Below are positions 1 to 52,213 of a DNA stretch of 64,000 bases, piece after piece. Numbering within the stretch: position 1 is the stretch's first letter; the number at the start of each line of letters is the position of its first letter. The notes below the pieces were generated by a model. It was not told where the DNA came from. It saw nothing but the letters and a program-made list of their open reading frames with translations, and did not search any database. Source of the stretch: Progne subis subis (lineage: Eukaryota; Chordata; Aves; Passeriformes; Hirundinidae); the NCBI GenBank assembly GCA_022316685.1, contig JAKJHU010000065.1, positions 4,830,322 through 4,894,321 of the forward strand, written 5' to 3'. The position numbers and the translations under genes are program-made.

Positions 1-3000
1 TCTATACCAACTATCCTCCTCCTCATCATCATCATATTTTAATAGCATTATTTATAATCTCTACTACCAGTCCCTATAAAAGGAGATCTTATGAACCAGC
101 ACTGCTGGAGGATGTCCTGGGGGGCTCTGCTCGAAAGTGCCTGGAAGTTTTTGGTCCCAGTTTTCACAGCAGGGGCTGTCACCACTCCAGGAGCTGCTGG
201 AAATTGATTCTGAGACTGCACAACGCATCATCCAGTATTTCCAGAAGTTGGGAGTTTGGGCAAGTTGTGAAATGCAAAAACCCCTTGCTGTGGCAATAAT
301 TAATATCTGTGGAACTTTTTATGCATTTGTTGTGCAATAGAAGCCACAAACATACAAGAGAATTAACAGCACCATGTCACCTTCTCCTACTTGAGCTTAA
401 TCTGGGCTCCGAATAGAGTAATGTACAAGACCATAAAGGAAGTTTCTGGGCACTAATGGCATTTAGTCGTAATCCTGAAAATGAGTGTTAGTTCACAACT
501 CAACAAACAGAAGAACATAAAAAAACTTATGTAGGAAAGAGCCATTTAAATTACTCCAGTATCATGCCTTCTCCTCTGCCTTCTCCCTGGCAAAGAAGTA
601 TTTTGCATCATCTACAAGGAATTATCATATTTTCTTCCAGCCTTTTTTCCCTGAACTGTTTTTCCAAACACTGGACTCTCAAAACACTGCAAACAGACCA
701 TCAAATACTGACCACTAAATGGGCAAATCAGAGAGGAACTGCCTTAAGCGACACAGACTTCAACAAATAAATGGTGGCATATGATCAAAACCAGTGGTTC
801 TGAGAGTCAAACACCAACCTGAAAAGGGGGAAATGTCTCAGAGCTGTACATGGGGCAGAATGTTTCTCATTAGGGCATGTGCCTGGTGTGCTTCCATCAG
901 GAGTATTTCAGCTTTCTAAGCCAAAAAAAATTCAAGAAGGCTCAGGAAGCAATTTTGAAGCTCTGGAAGAGCCATATCCCCTTTCTGTAGCTTCAGCAAT
1001 GATTTTTGAAAAGCCACATTTATGAAAGTAAACTATCAGCAAGTTACAATTATGGCTTAAAAACCATTTTTAAAGAGCTCTGGAGCAGGAACAAAGCAGC
1101 CAAAGTGCTTCTACCCCTGCTCTATCCCCACAGCCACCTCCAAATACACAGGAGGTGGCACTGGGGCACAGCTCAGACCTGCCTGCAGCCCAGCAGCCTT
1201 GCTGTGCTGTGCTGTGCTGGGGGCTGCTGCTGTGGGTGCACAGAGAGGAGGAGGAGGACACTGACAGACACACTGGCAGCGTTTGTGCCTTGCTCTTCAC
1301 CACCAACTCTATCACTGCCATCTCCCTCCAAGGGCTCACCCTCTCTAGATCATCTCCTTCCTCCCATCAGCAGTTACTGAGTCTCATACCTGTATCCTTG
1401 TATTTAGAAACTGAACTTATAACATTTCAGCTGAGTGCTACTGATTGACCAGTGCCTCCAGAGAAGTCACAGTTGTAAAAAACTAAAGAACTCCAACAAT
1501 TCCGGTACAAACCCAGTGTTTTCTTCCATTTTTGAGTCAGACCCGGACACAAGTAATTTTGCTCCTTTCAAGATCAGGTGATGGCCAGCCCTCCAAACTT
1601 TTTCCCTATTCCATTTCAGTTCTTTCAGCCTGTTCCCACACTCACAGCAGCCTTTCTGCAGCAGCTCTGCCCTGCCCTCTCCCTGTCTTGCTGGCACACG
1701 TAGCTAAACTGCAGCTCTCTAGAGCACTCTAGGTAATGCAGCAGGGTCTGTGGGGTGGCCAGCTGCTAGTGGCAGCCCAGTATCTTACAGAAGAGGGTTT
1801 CCCCATGATTCAGATAAGCCACTGTCACCAAAGCCCTGACCTGCTCGCCAGTGACTGTGATCCAGCACTGGTCTCACAGGGATGCAGGCACCGGCTGCTT
1901 GTGTGGGAGGAGAGCCCACGGTGACCCAGGGCCACCCCACAGCACCCCCGGCGTGCACACACAGCTCTCTGAACACTCACATTCCCCACCCTTCATCTGC
2001 CCTGCCAGCAGAGAAAGGTGGCAATTGTTCCTGAGAGCCAGACGCGGCCACGCTGGCCTCACGCTGTGACGCCGCGTTTGCCTATCGCCTTTCTTCCTCT
2101 TTATCCTCAAAAAGCACGTTATGGCCATTGGAAAAGCCCAGCGTAATTAGGGAATGAAACACGGTAATTACATTTACCAGGGGCTTTTTCCAATCAAGAT
2201 GGAGCACACACTGCCAAAAGCCAGTGTTTAACCCAGGGCCAGCGCTGATCTGACACATTCCCGCTGAGACACCCCACACGGAGCAGTAATGCAGCCGAGT
2301 CTGGGATGGGACCACAGAGCCTTCAAACACCCTGGGCACAGCACCCAGCCTGAGGGGGGACAGCAAAGGCCCGAGTGAGTCCTGCTCCATCCTGGTTTAA
2401 CCCCTCACAAGGCAGAGCTTGTCAAGGACTATTTCACAGCACGCAGTGAGCTGTGTTATCCACAGAATGGCCAGCAGCGCACACAGGGCCAAGGAGGATT
2501 CCTTTAACTTCTCATAATAGCTGATCGATTTTCTTTTTTTAATACCAAACTTCCAGCATGGGAGTTTTATTAACCTAGAAACTTTATTACAGCATCAGAT
2601 ACTCCTAACTACATTTTGATGTGTCTAATCCCCTGCCAAAATGTAACTGTAAAATCAACATAAACACTCATCCCATTATGGACCGTAATGCAGAATGGAA
2701 AGGGAATCCCCAGGGATGGTCAAGCAGACAAGTGTTAATGTGATCATTTCTTTCCCCCACTCACTGCCTGGATCACTGAAGGGTCTGGTGCTGTACCAAA
2801 ACATCCAGTGTCAGTTTCCACATAAGACACCACTAAGCCCAGGCAGACATTTCCATTTCAGGTGAAGAGGCACCCACCAAAATGTTCACTTTTTTCCCCC
2901 AAGCCTTATTTTTTGGTGGGAAGAAGAATGACAACCAGAGGTGGGAAGGAGGGAGGGAGGGAGGGCAGACAGTTTCCTCCATCCTTCTTTCAAACACCTG

Positions 3001-3362
3001 GCATTTGTGGCACCTTGGACTGCCTCATGGGAGAAATGCTGGCCATTTAGATTTCTTTATTACACTCTCACAACATTAAAAACCATAATTCCCACCCTCA
3101 AGCTGCAGCCACAGAGCTCTCTCCTTCCTTTGAATTATTCATCTGTTGCAGTATTATTGCTAAAACTGATCTTCAGCATCTACAGATGTGAAATTCTCCA
3201 TTTGTTCAAATTATAACACCAAAATCTTTCCTCCCCCTCCCTCCAGATCACAGGATGAGAAGAAAGCAGTTCCCAAGCTGCAAAATTCATTCTCATTCAC
3301 ACACGAGCACAAAAGAGCAATTTTGTTCGCAGGTAAGAGGGAAAGGCTCCCCTGGTGCGTAC
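1..3362 (-). other. PHF2: PHF2 intron 17 (partial)
   Basis: No exon with recognisable PHF2 sequence was found here on the minus strand, and no other gene on either strand. It contains a short GGGA run at about 2941-2967. The rest looks like ordinary unique intron sequence. Confidence 0.7.
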
Positions 3363-45069
<41,707 letters not shown>

Positions 45070-45088
45070 GTTCGCGCCGATCCGCTCC

Positions 45089-45142
45089 GCTCCGCTCCGC
45101 TCGCGGCCGCCCGCCCGCCCGCCCGGCCGAGCGGAGCGGAGC
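45089..45142 (-). promoter_or_regulatory. Perfect 14-bp hairpin with G-quadruplex-capable loop just upstream of the PHF2 ATG
   Basis: Positions 45089-45102 and 45129-45142 are exact reverse complements (GCTCCGCTCCGCTC / GAGCGGAGCGGAGC). The 26-nt loop on the transcribed-sense (minus) strand contains four GGG runs separated by single C. The stem ends 20 nt before the ATG, so it would be in the 5' UTR if transcription starts upstream of it. The structure is inferred from sequence only. Confidence 0.7.
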
Positions 45143-45369
45143 GCGGCGGGGCCGAGGGGGGAGGCACGGGGGAGGAAGGGGAGCGCGGAAAAAACCACAG
45201 AAATAATGCGAAATAATAATAAAAAAAAAAACCGCCACGAAACCGCGATAGCGGGTTTAGGGCTCCAGAGGGGCGGGCGAGCGGTGCCGGAGGACGGGGA
45301 AGCGCTGCCCGGAGCCGGGGGCCATGGCCGGGTCCCGCCGCCCGCCGGCGCCGCGGGCCGGGGCTCTCT

Positions 45370-45390
45370 GTTGTTGTTGTTGTTGTTGTC
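45370..45390. repeat. TTG trinucleotide run
   Basis: About seven TTG units within the CpG island upstream of PHF2, which is unusual in that GC-rich context. Confidence 0.8.
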
Positions 45391-48364
45391 CCTCCGGGAT
45401 GGTGATTCCCGGCGCTCGGCGATCGCGGCGGTGCCCCCTGGTGACAGCCCGGCGCGGCCTCCCCGGCGGGCCCGGCCTTGCGTCAGCCCGGAGGGAGCGG
45501 GGCCGAGCGGGGCCGGGCGGAGCGGAGCGCGGCCGAGCGGGGCTCCCCGGTCGGGGCCGGGGCGCGGCGGGGGCTCGGCGGAAAACGCGTGTTTTTGTTA
45601 ACCCCCGCCTGCCGGGAGGGAGCTGCCCAGCCCGAGCGCCCCCGCCCGCCCCGCCGGGGGGGTCCGGGGGGCGGTGCGGGGGGACCGGGAGCGGGGAGCG
45701 CTCGGGGGCTGCGGGAATGCGGGGACCCAGCTCGGGGCGCCCGGGGGTGTCCGCGGTGGCGGACGGGGCGCAGCCCCCGCGGGGAGCGGGGCGCTCCGGG
45801 CCGCCCCGAGGCCGAGGAAACCCGGAGAAGCGGCCGCGAGTGCGGGGCGAGCCGCGGGAACAACGCCCGGTTGGGCGTGCGGGTGGGGGCAGCCAGAAAA
45901 CCGCACCGCGGCTGGCTCTCATCCGAGGAACCCGAAAGAAGGAGCTTTTTTCTATTGGATAACATGACCTTACTGGGGGTTTAACCGCCTGGGGGGTTTG
46001 CTGGGGGTGGGAAGGTCGCCTCCAGCTCAAAGCGCCCTGTGATTCTCTATTTGTACGATTTCTGCTTTTAAAGTCACCACCTCTGCTCACAGCAGCCCTT
46101 TCCCTGCTGTGACACCAAGGGGACGGTAATAAACACCTTGTGCCGCCACGAACCGGATCGCAGGAGCCTATGGGCCGTGGGGGACACTGAGGCACTGCCT
46201 GTACCCCGACACGGCACATCCCTCCCGCCCAGAGGCCAAAGAGCAGCGGCGGGGTGTGAGCTGGGGCTGAGGACGCAGAACCCTGCTGCCCTGCCACACC
46301 AAGGCTCTAACAGGGCTTACACAAACGGGCTGGGGGCTTTGGGAATGGCCTCTATTCCCAGAGCGTTCAAAGGCCAGTGGCACCATTCCCTGAGGAGCAA
46401 GAGCTTCCCACAGAGTGCTCACAAAGGGTCTCCCAACTAAGGTGGGATTTTAATTCTGCTACGACGGATTCAGCATTTTGAATCCATTACATCTGGTGGT
46501 GTGGCAGAGAATTTGTCTTTGAGCAAAAAACTAAAACTGACATTTCTCAGACTTTTTTCATCTGTCTGCAAAAATCCTCAGAATCACCTGTGGAGGACAA
46601 GGGTGATCCATGAAGCCAAAAAACTTCAGTTTCAAGTTTTTGTAGAGAGAGGCATCTGTTGTTGGATGGCTGGAGAGGGGCTGTCAGGATCATTCCCCCT
46701 GCCCCCACTGCAGGCATGTGCCACAGGCAGGACTGTCACGCACAGGGCTGTGTGTGAGTGACACGCTCAGCCCCGCCACAGGTGGCCTCTGACACCGCTG
46801 GAAGTGCAGCGGCACAGGGGGAGGCCCCAGGCCTGCATCCCTGACTGTCACTCAGCGCTTTTGATCGCCTCCAAGGGTACCAAGGGACCTGTTTCCTTCA
46901 CCTCAATGCACCATGTGAAAACCTGCCCCCTAAGAACAGCCCTCTTTAAATCTATTGGTCATGGCTTTAATGGTTCAGAGCTTCAGCCAGAAGGTAAAAG
47001 AGCAGGTCCTGGGAGTAAGGCAGGATGGGGCAGAACGGCTTGGGAGCCACCAGAGCTGCACACACCTTTACACTGCCCCTCGATGCCAAGGATGTCTTGC
47101 AGCACCACTCAGCTGAGGGTTGAAATGAGCCCCCAGAGATGGGCTGTCCCTTGGTACAGGACGGTCCCAAGGACACTGGGCTTCGTGCCTCTGCCCACCC
47201 CACACACGGGCCCCCTCTCTCTGAAAACAGCCTTGTCACCTTACAGAGCGTGGAAGCAGCAGGTGCATCCATGATTTGGAGGCCTTTTCCAAACAAAATG
47301 ACTGCTCCCTGAAGCAGCTCCTCCACACCTTTCTGTGCCCATGTTCCCTCTCCCAGTTCTTTATAGGCTGTGCTCACCCAGCCCGTATCACTGGGAGGAA
47401 TTTTTCTCATCACCTTTCCTCAGTCCCATGAGCATCTCCATGCAAACAGCTTTATTTTCAAGGCAGCACCCGAATTCCAGTGTTATCGTGTCCCAGCTGC
47501 TGCAGGGGGTGAGCCAATCCCTCTGAAAGCCCTGCAGCTTTGGGGCTCACCACAAAGGGCGGCAGGGTTAGGGTTAGGTGCTCCTAGGGACTGGAATCAT
47601 GTCCAGCTCTCCATTGTCCATCGCTGGCCCTCAGGTGATGCCCTACCGAGCAGCAGAATGGTGTGTCTATGGTTTTACTCCTGCTTTTTACAGTGTCCAT
47701 GTTTTTACGGATACTGCCAAGTGCCATAGTCCGCTGGGCCATCGGTAGTTGTGCTGGAGGATGCTGGAGCTGACACTGCGTGGAAACGTAGAGGCTCTGT
47801 TGTGGCAGCTCAGACATCTTCCTCATCGTTTTAACAGGGATTTGTGGATTAAGAAACTTATGGGCGAGGTTGTCCCACTGTCCTGAGCTCTCCACAAGCA
47901 TTTTAATCCTGGCTGCCTTTGGGAGGGGAGGATGAGCAGTAGAGCTGTGCCCAGGTGCCTCAGCAAAATATCATTTGATCAGATCTCACTATTTGAAACC
48001 TTGAACTGAGTTTTAACATGTATTTTTAACCTGAGTGGAAAAAGCAGCACAGGCCCAGAGCCCCTCACAGAGTCACTGTGCAGGGCCATGAGCGTTCTCT
48101 AGTCCAAAACTCCACAGAGGAGGGACACACTCAAGCCCATCACTGTCTCAGGCTGATCCCCACTTAATTCGTCTCTTGCTAGGGATCAGCCCACTTCCTC
48201 AGGCATCAGAATGTTCATCTTTCCCAAATTCAAAGCATCCAGGAACTTCCCAGGTAAAAGAGATTTTACAAGTGTTTAGAACTTTTTCTGTGTGTTGAGA
48301 GCTGTTAAGAACCAGAAACTAGAGTAAGATAACAGTGGAATCACTGTTAGATGAGCCCTCTGCT

Positions 48365-48471
48365 CCCATCCCATCCCATCCCATCCCATCCCATCCCATC
48401 CCATCCCATCCCATCCCATCCCATCCCATCCCATCCCATCCCATCCCATCCCATCCCATCCCATCCCATCC
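48365..48471. repeat. CCCAT pentamer microsatellite (about 21 copies)
   Basis: Perfect tandem CCCAT units in the spacer between FAM120A and PHF2. Read on the minus strand it is GGGAT/ATGGG. Confidence 0.97.
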
Positions 48472-48889
48472 TTTCAGATCTTTCTGGAAATGGGGCAGAG
48501 GGCTTCAAGGGACACGGGTGGTTTTGATCACTTCCTACAGCTGATGCTCACTCCTCAGCCTCGTTCCTGTGCTTGCACTGGGCTGTGTTGTGCTTATCTG
48601 CAGAGACTGGAACAAGGACGTTTGTCCCAGAAAAGTGCTGCCCTCCCTCTCCATGACCCCTTCTCCAGCCACATCTCGTTCTTTTCCAATGGGGTGTTAT
48701 TACCAACAGTCCTTGATTGGCTCCACAGCCACCCAGCTATCGGTGCTTGAGACACACGCATTATTATCTTCTGGGATCCTACACGGTCCCACTTCATCCC
48801 ATCTCTGTCCAGTGGGTAGGACCCGCCTGTCCTCGCCTGGATTCACTGCACAGCTCTGGGTGCGATCCACAGGATCACACAGATTCACA

Positions 48890-49720
48890 CAGGCTCCCGC
48901 CACCACCGCTACTGCCACGGGGCCGGATAACTGCGGGGCTGGATAATTAACGGGGCTCCTGGGCCCCGGCAGCACCGGAGGACGTGCCACGGCCTCATCC
49001 TCATCTCGTCCCAGCGCGGGAACGATGGCTGCACGTCCCATTATTCCCCACTCCCCATTCCCCCTCCCGGCTGCGCGCTGGCTGGGGCTCCGGCCGGGGG
49101 TCACCAGAGCGGCTCACTGAGAGGGAGAACGGCCCCGGCCGCGGGCAGGGTTCCTCAGGGCCCCGCAGGGCCCCCAAACGCGCCCCTGCCCGGCCCCGGC
49201 CCGGCCCCGGCCCGGCCCCGGCTCGGCCCCGGCGGCAGCAGCGCTCCCGGCCCGGCCCCGCCTCCCCCGGCCGGCCCCGCGCAGGAAGAGGCGGAGCGGC
49301 CGCGGCGGGGATGGGATTTATGGGATGGGATTTATGGGATGGGATTTGTGGGACGGGAATAGGGGTGGGAATGGGGATGGCCAGGGAGAAGCCTCCATGT
49401 CCCGCTGCCCGGACACCGCCTCGCAGGCGGGAGCCGGGAACAAAACCGGGCCGGGCGGCCTGCGCTGGGCTTCCCCCGGCCCGACGGAGCGGGGAGGGCA
49501 GGGAGCGGCCCCTCGCGGGTGCTGCAGGGGATCTGGCCGGGGAAGGAGAGGGCGGATCGCTGTCCCTTGCGGGAACACTGCCGTGCTGTGGGCAGGGCAC
49601 AGGGAGCCGTGCCCGCCGCTCACGGGCCGGGCCGGGCTGGCGCTAACGCGGCTGAGGGCACCGAGGGACAGGCACGGCGGGGGAGAAAGCGCCCCAGTTA
49701 CACCAAGGTGTAAATCTGCA
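48890..49720. promoter_or_regulatory. Second CpG-rich island in the FAM120A-PHF2 spacer
   Basis: High-GC, CpG-rich sequence with tandem CCGGCCCCGGCC units at 49186-49225. It lies about 3.8 kb upstream of the PHF2 start and about 0.5 kb beyond the FAM120A 3' end. No conserved coding sequence was recognised. It could be an alternative PHF2 promoter, a promoter for a non-coding transcript, or a GC-rich repeat island. Confidence 0.6.
49307..49380. repeat. GGGAT-type short array, inverted relative to the CCCAT array
   Basis: Three 15-bp units GGGATGGGATTTATG, then degenerate GGGAAT and GGGGAT units. It uses the same pentamer as 48365-48471 but on the plus strand, at the edge of the second CpG-rich island. 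Confidence 0.8.
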
Positions 49721-49975
49721 GCTCCTCGTGTTCCGTCAGGTGGATCCTGTGTAACACTCACTGCGTCCCGGCTCTGGAGAGGCACGGCCCACCCCCATCA
49801 ATCCCTGTGAGCACCTGCGGTTGTTTTCTTTAAACAACTGTCCCCGTTACTTCTGCCTTATTTGCATCTCTTCAACCATCTGACGTTTAAAGGTGACGTC
49901 TAAAGGCGCTGCACACACCAGCAAAGCCAGGGCATGACTCCAACCAGGTGTGGTGTCCCCCAGCAGAGAGTGAAT

Positions 49976-50132
49976 CGCAGAATTCCAGAATGGTTTGGGT
50001 TGAAGAAACCTTGAAGCCCACCCAGTGCCACCCCTGCCATGGCAGGAACACCTTCCCCTGTCCCAGGCTGCTCCAGCCCCAGTGTCCAACCTGGCCTTGG
50101 GCACTGCCAGGGATCCAGGGGCAGCCACAACA
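49976..50132 (-). mobile_element. CR1 LINE 3' fragment next to the FAM120A poly(A) site
   Basis: Contains GCAGAATTCCAGAATGGTTT, GGGTTGAAGAAACCTTGAAG and CAGGGATCCAGGGGCAGCC. It lies about 100 bp past the last FAM120A poly(A) signal. Confidence 0.8.
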
Positions 50133-50204
50133 AAGGCTGTGCTTCCCCCCCACCCCCCACCCCGCCTTTTAGGGGGACACCAGAGATCCTGGCAACTCAA
50201 CCAC

Positions 50205-51901
50205 TTGACTTGGGCATAGGAAAAACTTTTATTTACATGTTGATTAAAAAAATACTTGACAAAAAAGGCATACAGTATTTTATACTAAAAGAATAAAGAT
50301 TTTTATTAAGCACTGTAAGTTGCATTCAATAGCCTTCAAAGACACCACACCACAATCCATCTACAACCAGCCAAACCCAACAGTAGTTCATTCTTGCACA
50401 ATCCATGAGTTGGGGCAGAACTCCCTTCAACTTACATTAAGATACCTACTTAGCTCTGGCGGGCAGGGAATGGGGAATTACACCTCATTTCTGATCACTA
50501 ATGTGTGATGAAGAGCATCAGGAGAATTATATGAAAACGAATATAAAGAAATGATTCTGATTTTGAAGTACATTAAGTTTGGAAACACTAACAAAAACAT
50601 CAAAATGATACAGGTATATTTGCTTATACTAAATTCTTGATGGGAAAGTTCTCAAGAACAAGCCATTTGTTTCCTGCTACAGAAGGGGGGTACTTTTTTT
50701 TTTGAAGATCAAAGCGTTTTTTTTTTTTGTTTTTCACAGAATTTCATATTTGCTAATATGAAGGCATAAAACAGCAACAGAGAACAATAATGCATACAGC
50801 AATGAGTACACCAGGGTAACGTTGATATTCAAAACGGCTAGATAATTTTTTTTTTTAAAGTTTTAGAATAAATGCAACAGAGGTCAATAATCACAAAATT
50901 TTAAGGTTAGAGCAAGATCAGTCAATGACTAAACATAGTTAACATCTTTTATAGGACTATTACTGATTATTAGCTTTTTTTGTTTTGCAAATGGGCACAG
51001 TACTTGTAAGAATGGAAGAAAGAGGACAATAACATGCATAATATTAACTACACACTTTAAAAATCATGAACCATGCAGAAGTTTAGCTCAAATAGTAGTA
51101 CTAATGGTCTACGTCTGATTCAAAACCACATAGTTCATTGATCACGGATGCATGGTATTAGTCACAAAAAGTTTCCCAACACATTGTGTTTGTTTTGAAA
51201 GGTCGTTTGCATCTTCTATGATTTCAAGTTTGTCTCCGTTTAACTCGCTCGTAACGTATGTATGATGTCTATTGAACTCAGCAGAACTGCAGTGTTACTG
51301 AGAATTGGTAGTTTCGAGAGTTTGCACATTTTTAACACAAAAGAACCACGGCAACGGTGATGAGATTTCAGAAAGAAAAAACTGTGGTTGTGCCTTTTTC
51401 CCCCCATAATCATGAAATCAAAGCCTTAAAGAAAGCTTTATTGTGACACAGTAATGCAAAATCAAATATAATGGCATACATATGGTGCCAAGTACTAAAA
51501 ATTATAGTTTTAAGCTATATATACTTAAAGACTGCCAAAATTTGTTTTCTTTATATTTCAAAAAACAAAACTACAAGCTTTTGTCATAACCAGTTTAAAC
51601 TTTATGTATACTTCATTTTAAGTGCGGGAGTCAAATGCTCTTCATTCTCTTTTTTTTTTTTTCATTTTTTTCTTTTTTTTTTTGTTTTATTGTAGCATTT
51701 TGACTACAACTGGTTAAAACTAAAAAAAAAAAAACATGTGTTGTTTAAATCTCTGACATCAAAGAGGGATCCGAATTTCCAAAGTCCTCATTTTTCTCTT
51801 ACGGAAAGGAAAAAATGTACGTAACTGTAGGCTCTCTTTCTTTCCAGATATTCCTAATCCTGACCCTTCCCAACATCCTTCACCCTCTATAAAAAATAAG
51901 T
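50205..51901 (-). other. FAM120A: FAM120A 3' untranslated region (about 1.7 kb)
   Basis: An AT-rich, CR1-free block lies between the stop codon and the most distal poly(A) signal. On the minus strand it has AATAAA at 51686-51691, 51437-51442, 50302-50307 and 50228-50233, so alternative 3' ends are possible. The left limit is estimated as about 20 nt beyond the last signal. Confidence 0.75.
50228..50233 (-). terminator. FAM120A: Distal poly(A) signal of FAM120A
   Basis: AATAAA on the minus strand, the last such signal before the sequence changes to a CR1 fragment and G-rich minus-strand sequence. It overlaps a Pumilio-type TGTAAATA (50230-50237). A G-rich tract on the minus strand (50145-50163) lies about 65-83 nt downstream, where auxiliary downstream elements are often found. 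Confidence 0.65.
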
Positions 51902-52213
51902 TTACTCTTCTTTTTTTAAGACAGTGGCCTCAAGAGCATCATCTTTATGGCAAACACTGTCTGCATTTAGTGCATTTAAGTGAGGATTCGTATTGCACAT
52001 TTTAGAGTCATTACTCAAGGCACTTTCAGACTGATTGGAAGCCCTGATGTCTCCTGTATTCCCATTCATCTGGGAAGCTGGTTTTTCCTCAGTCACAACT
52101 CCATTTTCAGCCAGGGATCCATCTGAAGACACAAGTGAGGATTTAGATTCCTCGGATTTTGACTTAAGTTCTTTGGCTACTTCTTCTGCTGAAGCAGCGT
52201 AAGGAGGTTTGCC
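51902..52213 (-). CDS. FAM120A: FAM120A terminal coding exon with stop codon
   Basis: Encodes 103 residues plus TAA: GKPPYAASAEEVAKELKSKS, SLAENGVVTEEKPASQMNGN, CNTNPHLNALNADSV and the end ALEATVLKKEE. It is a Ser/Asn/Glu-rich, probably disordered tail, conserved with mammals. The acceptor is AACAACTAG. The 3' UTR follows directly in the same exon. Confidence 0.96.
   Translation of the reverse strand, partial: GKPPYAASAEEVAKELKSKSEESKSSLVSSDGSLAENGVVTEEKPASQMNGNTGDIRASNQSESALSNDSKMCNTNPHLNALNADSVCHKDDALEATVLKKEE

Larger units (their letters stand above)
45143..50204. other. Spacer between the FAM120A 3' end and PHF2
   Basis: About 5 kb. From the left it contains upstream CpG island sequence, unassigned unique sequence (46.0-48.3 kb), a CCCAT pentamer array, the second CpG-rich island, an inverted GGGAT array and a CR1 tail. 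No conserved open frame was found; the long frames within it are GC-driven. Confidence 0.7.

Noticed and set aside
3005..3045. Possible further PHF2 exon on the minus strand (HEAVQG, slightly like the QEAIQG of PHF2)
   Set aside because: The match is only a few residues, the flanking residues do not fit, and there is no convincing acceptor.
47565..47578. GGGTTAGGGTTAGG, telomere-like
   Set aside because: Only about two units; expected by chance and too short to call an interstitial telomere.
48984..49810. Open frames of 155-220 codons in the second CpG-rich island
   Set aside because: GC-driven, open in several frames on both strands, with no recognised domain.
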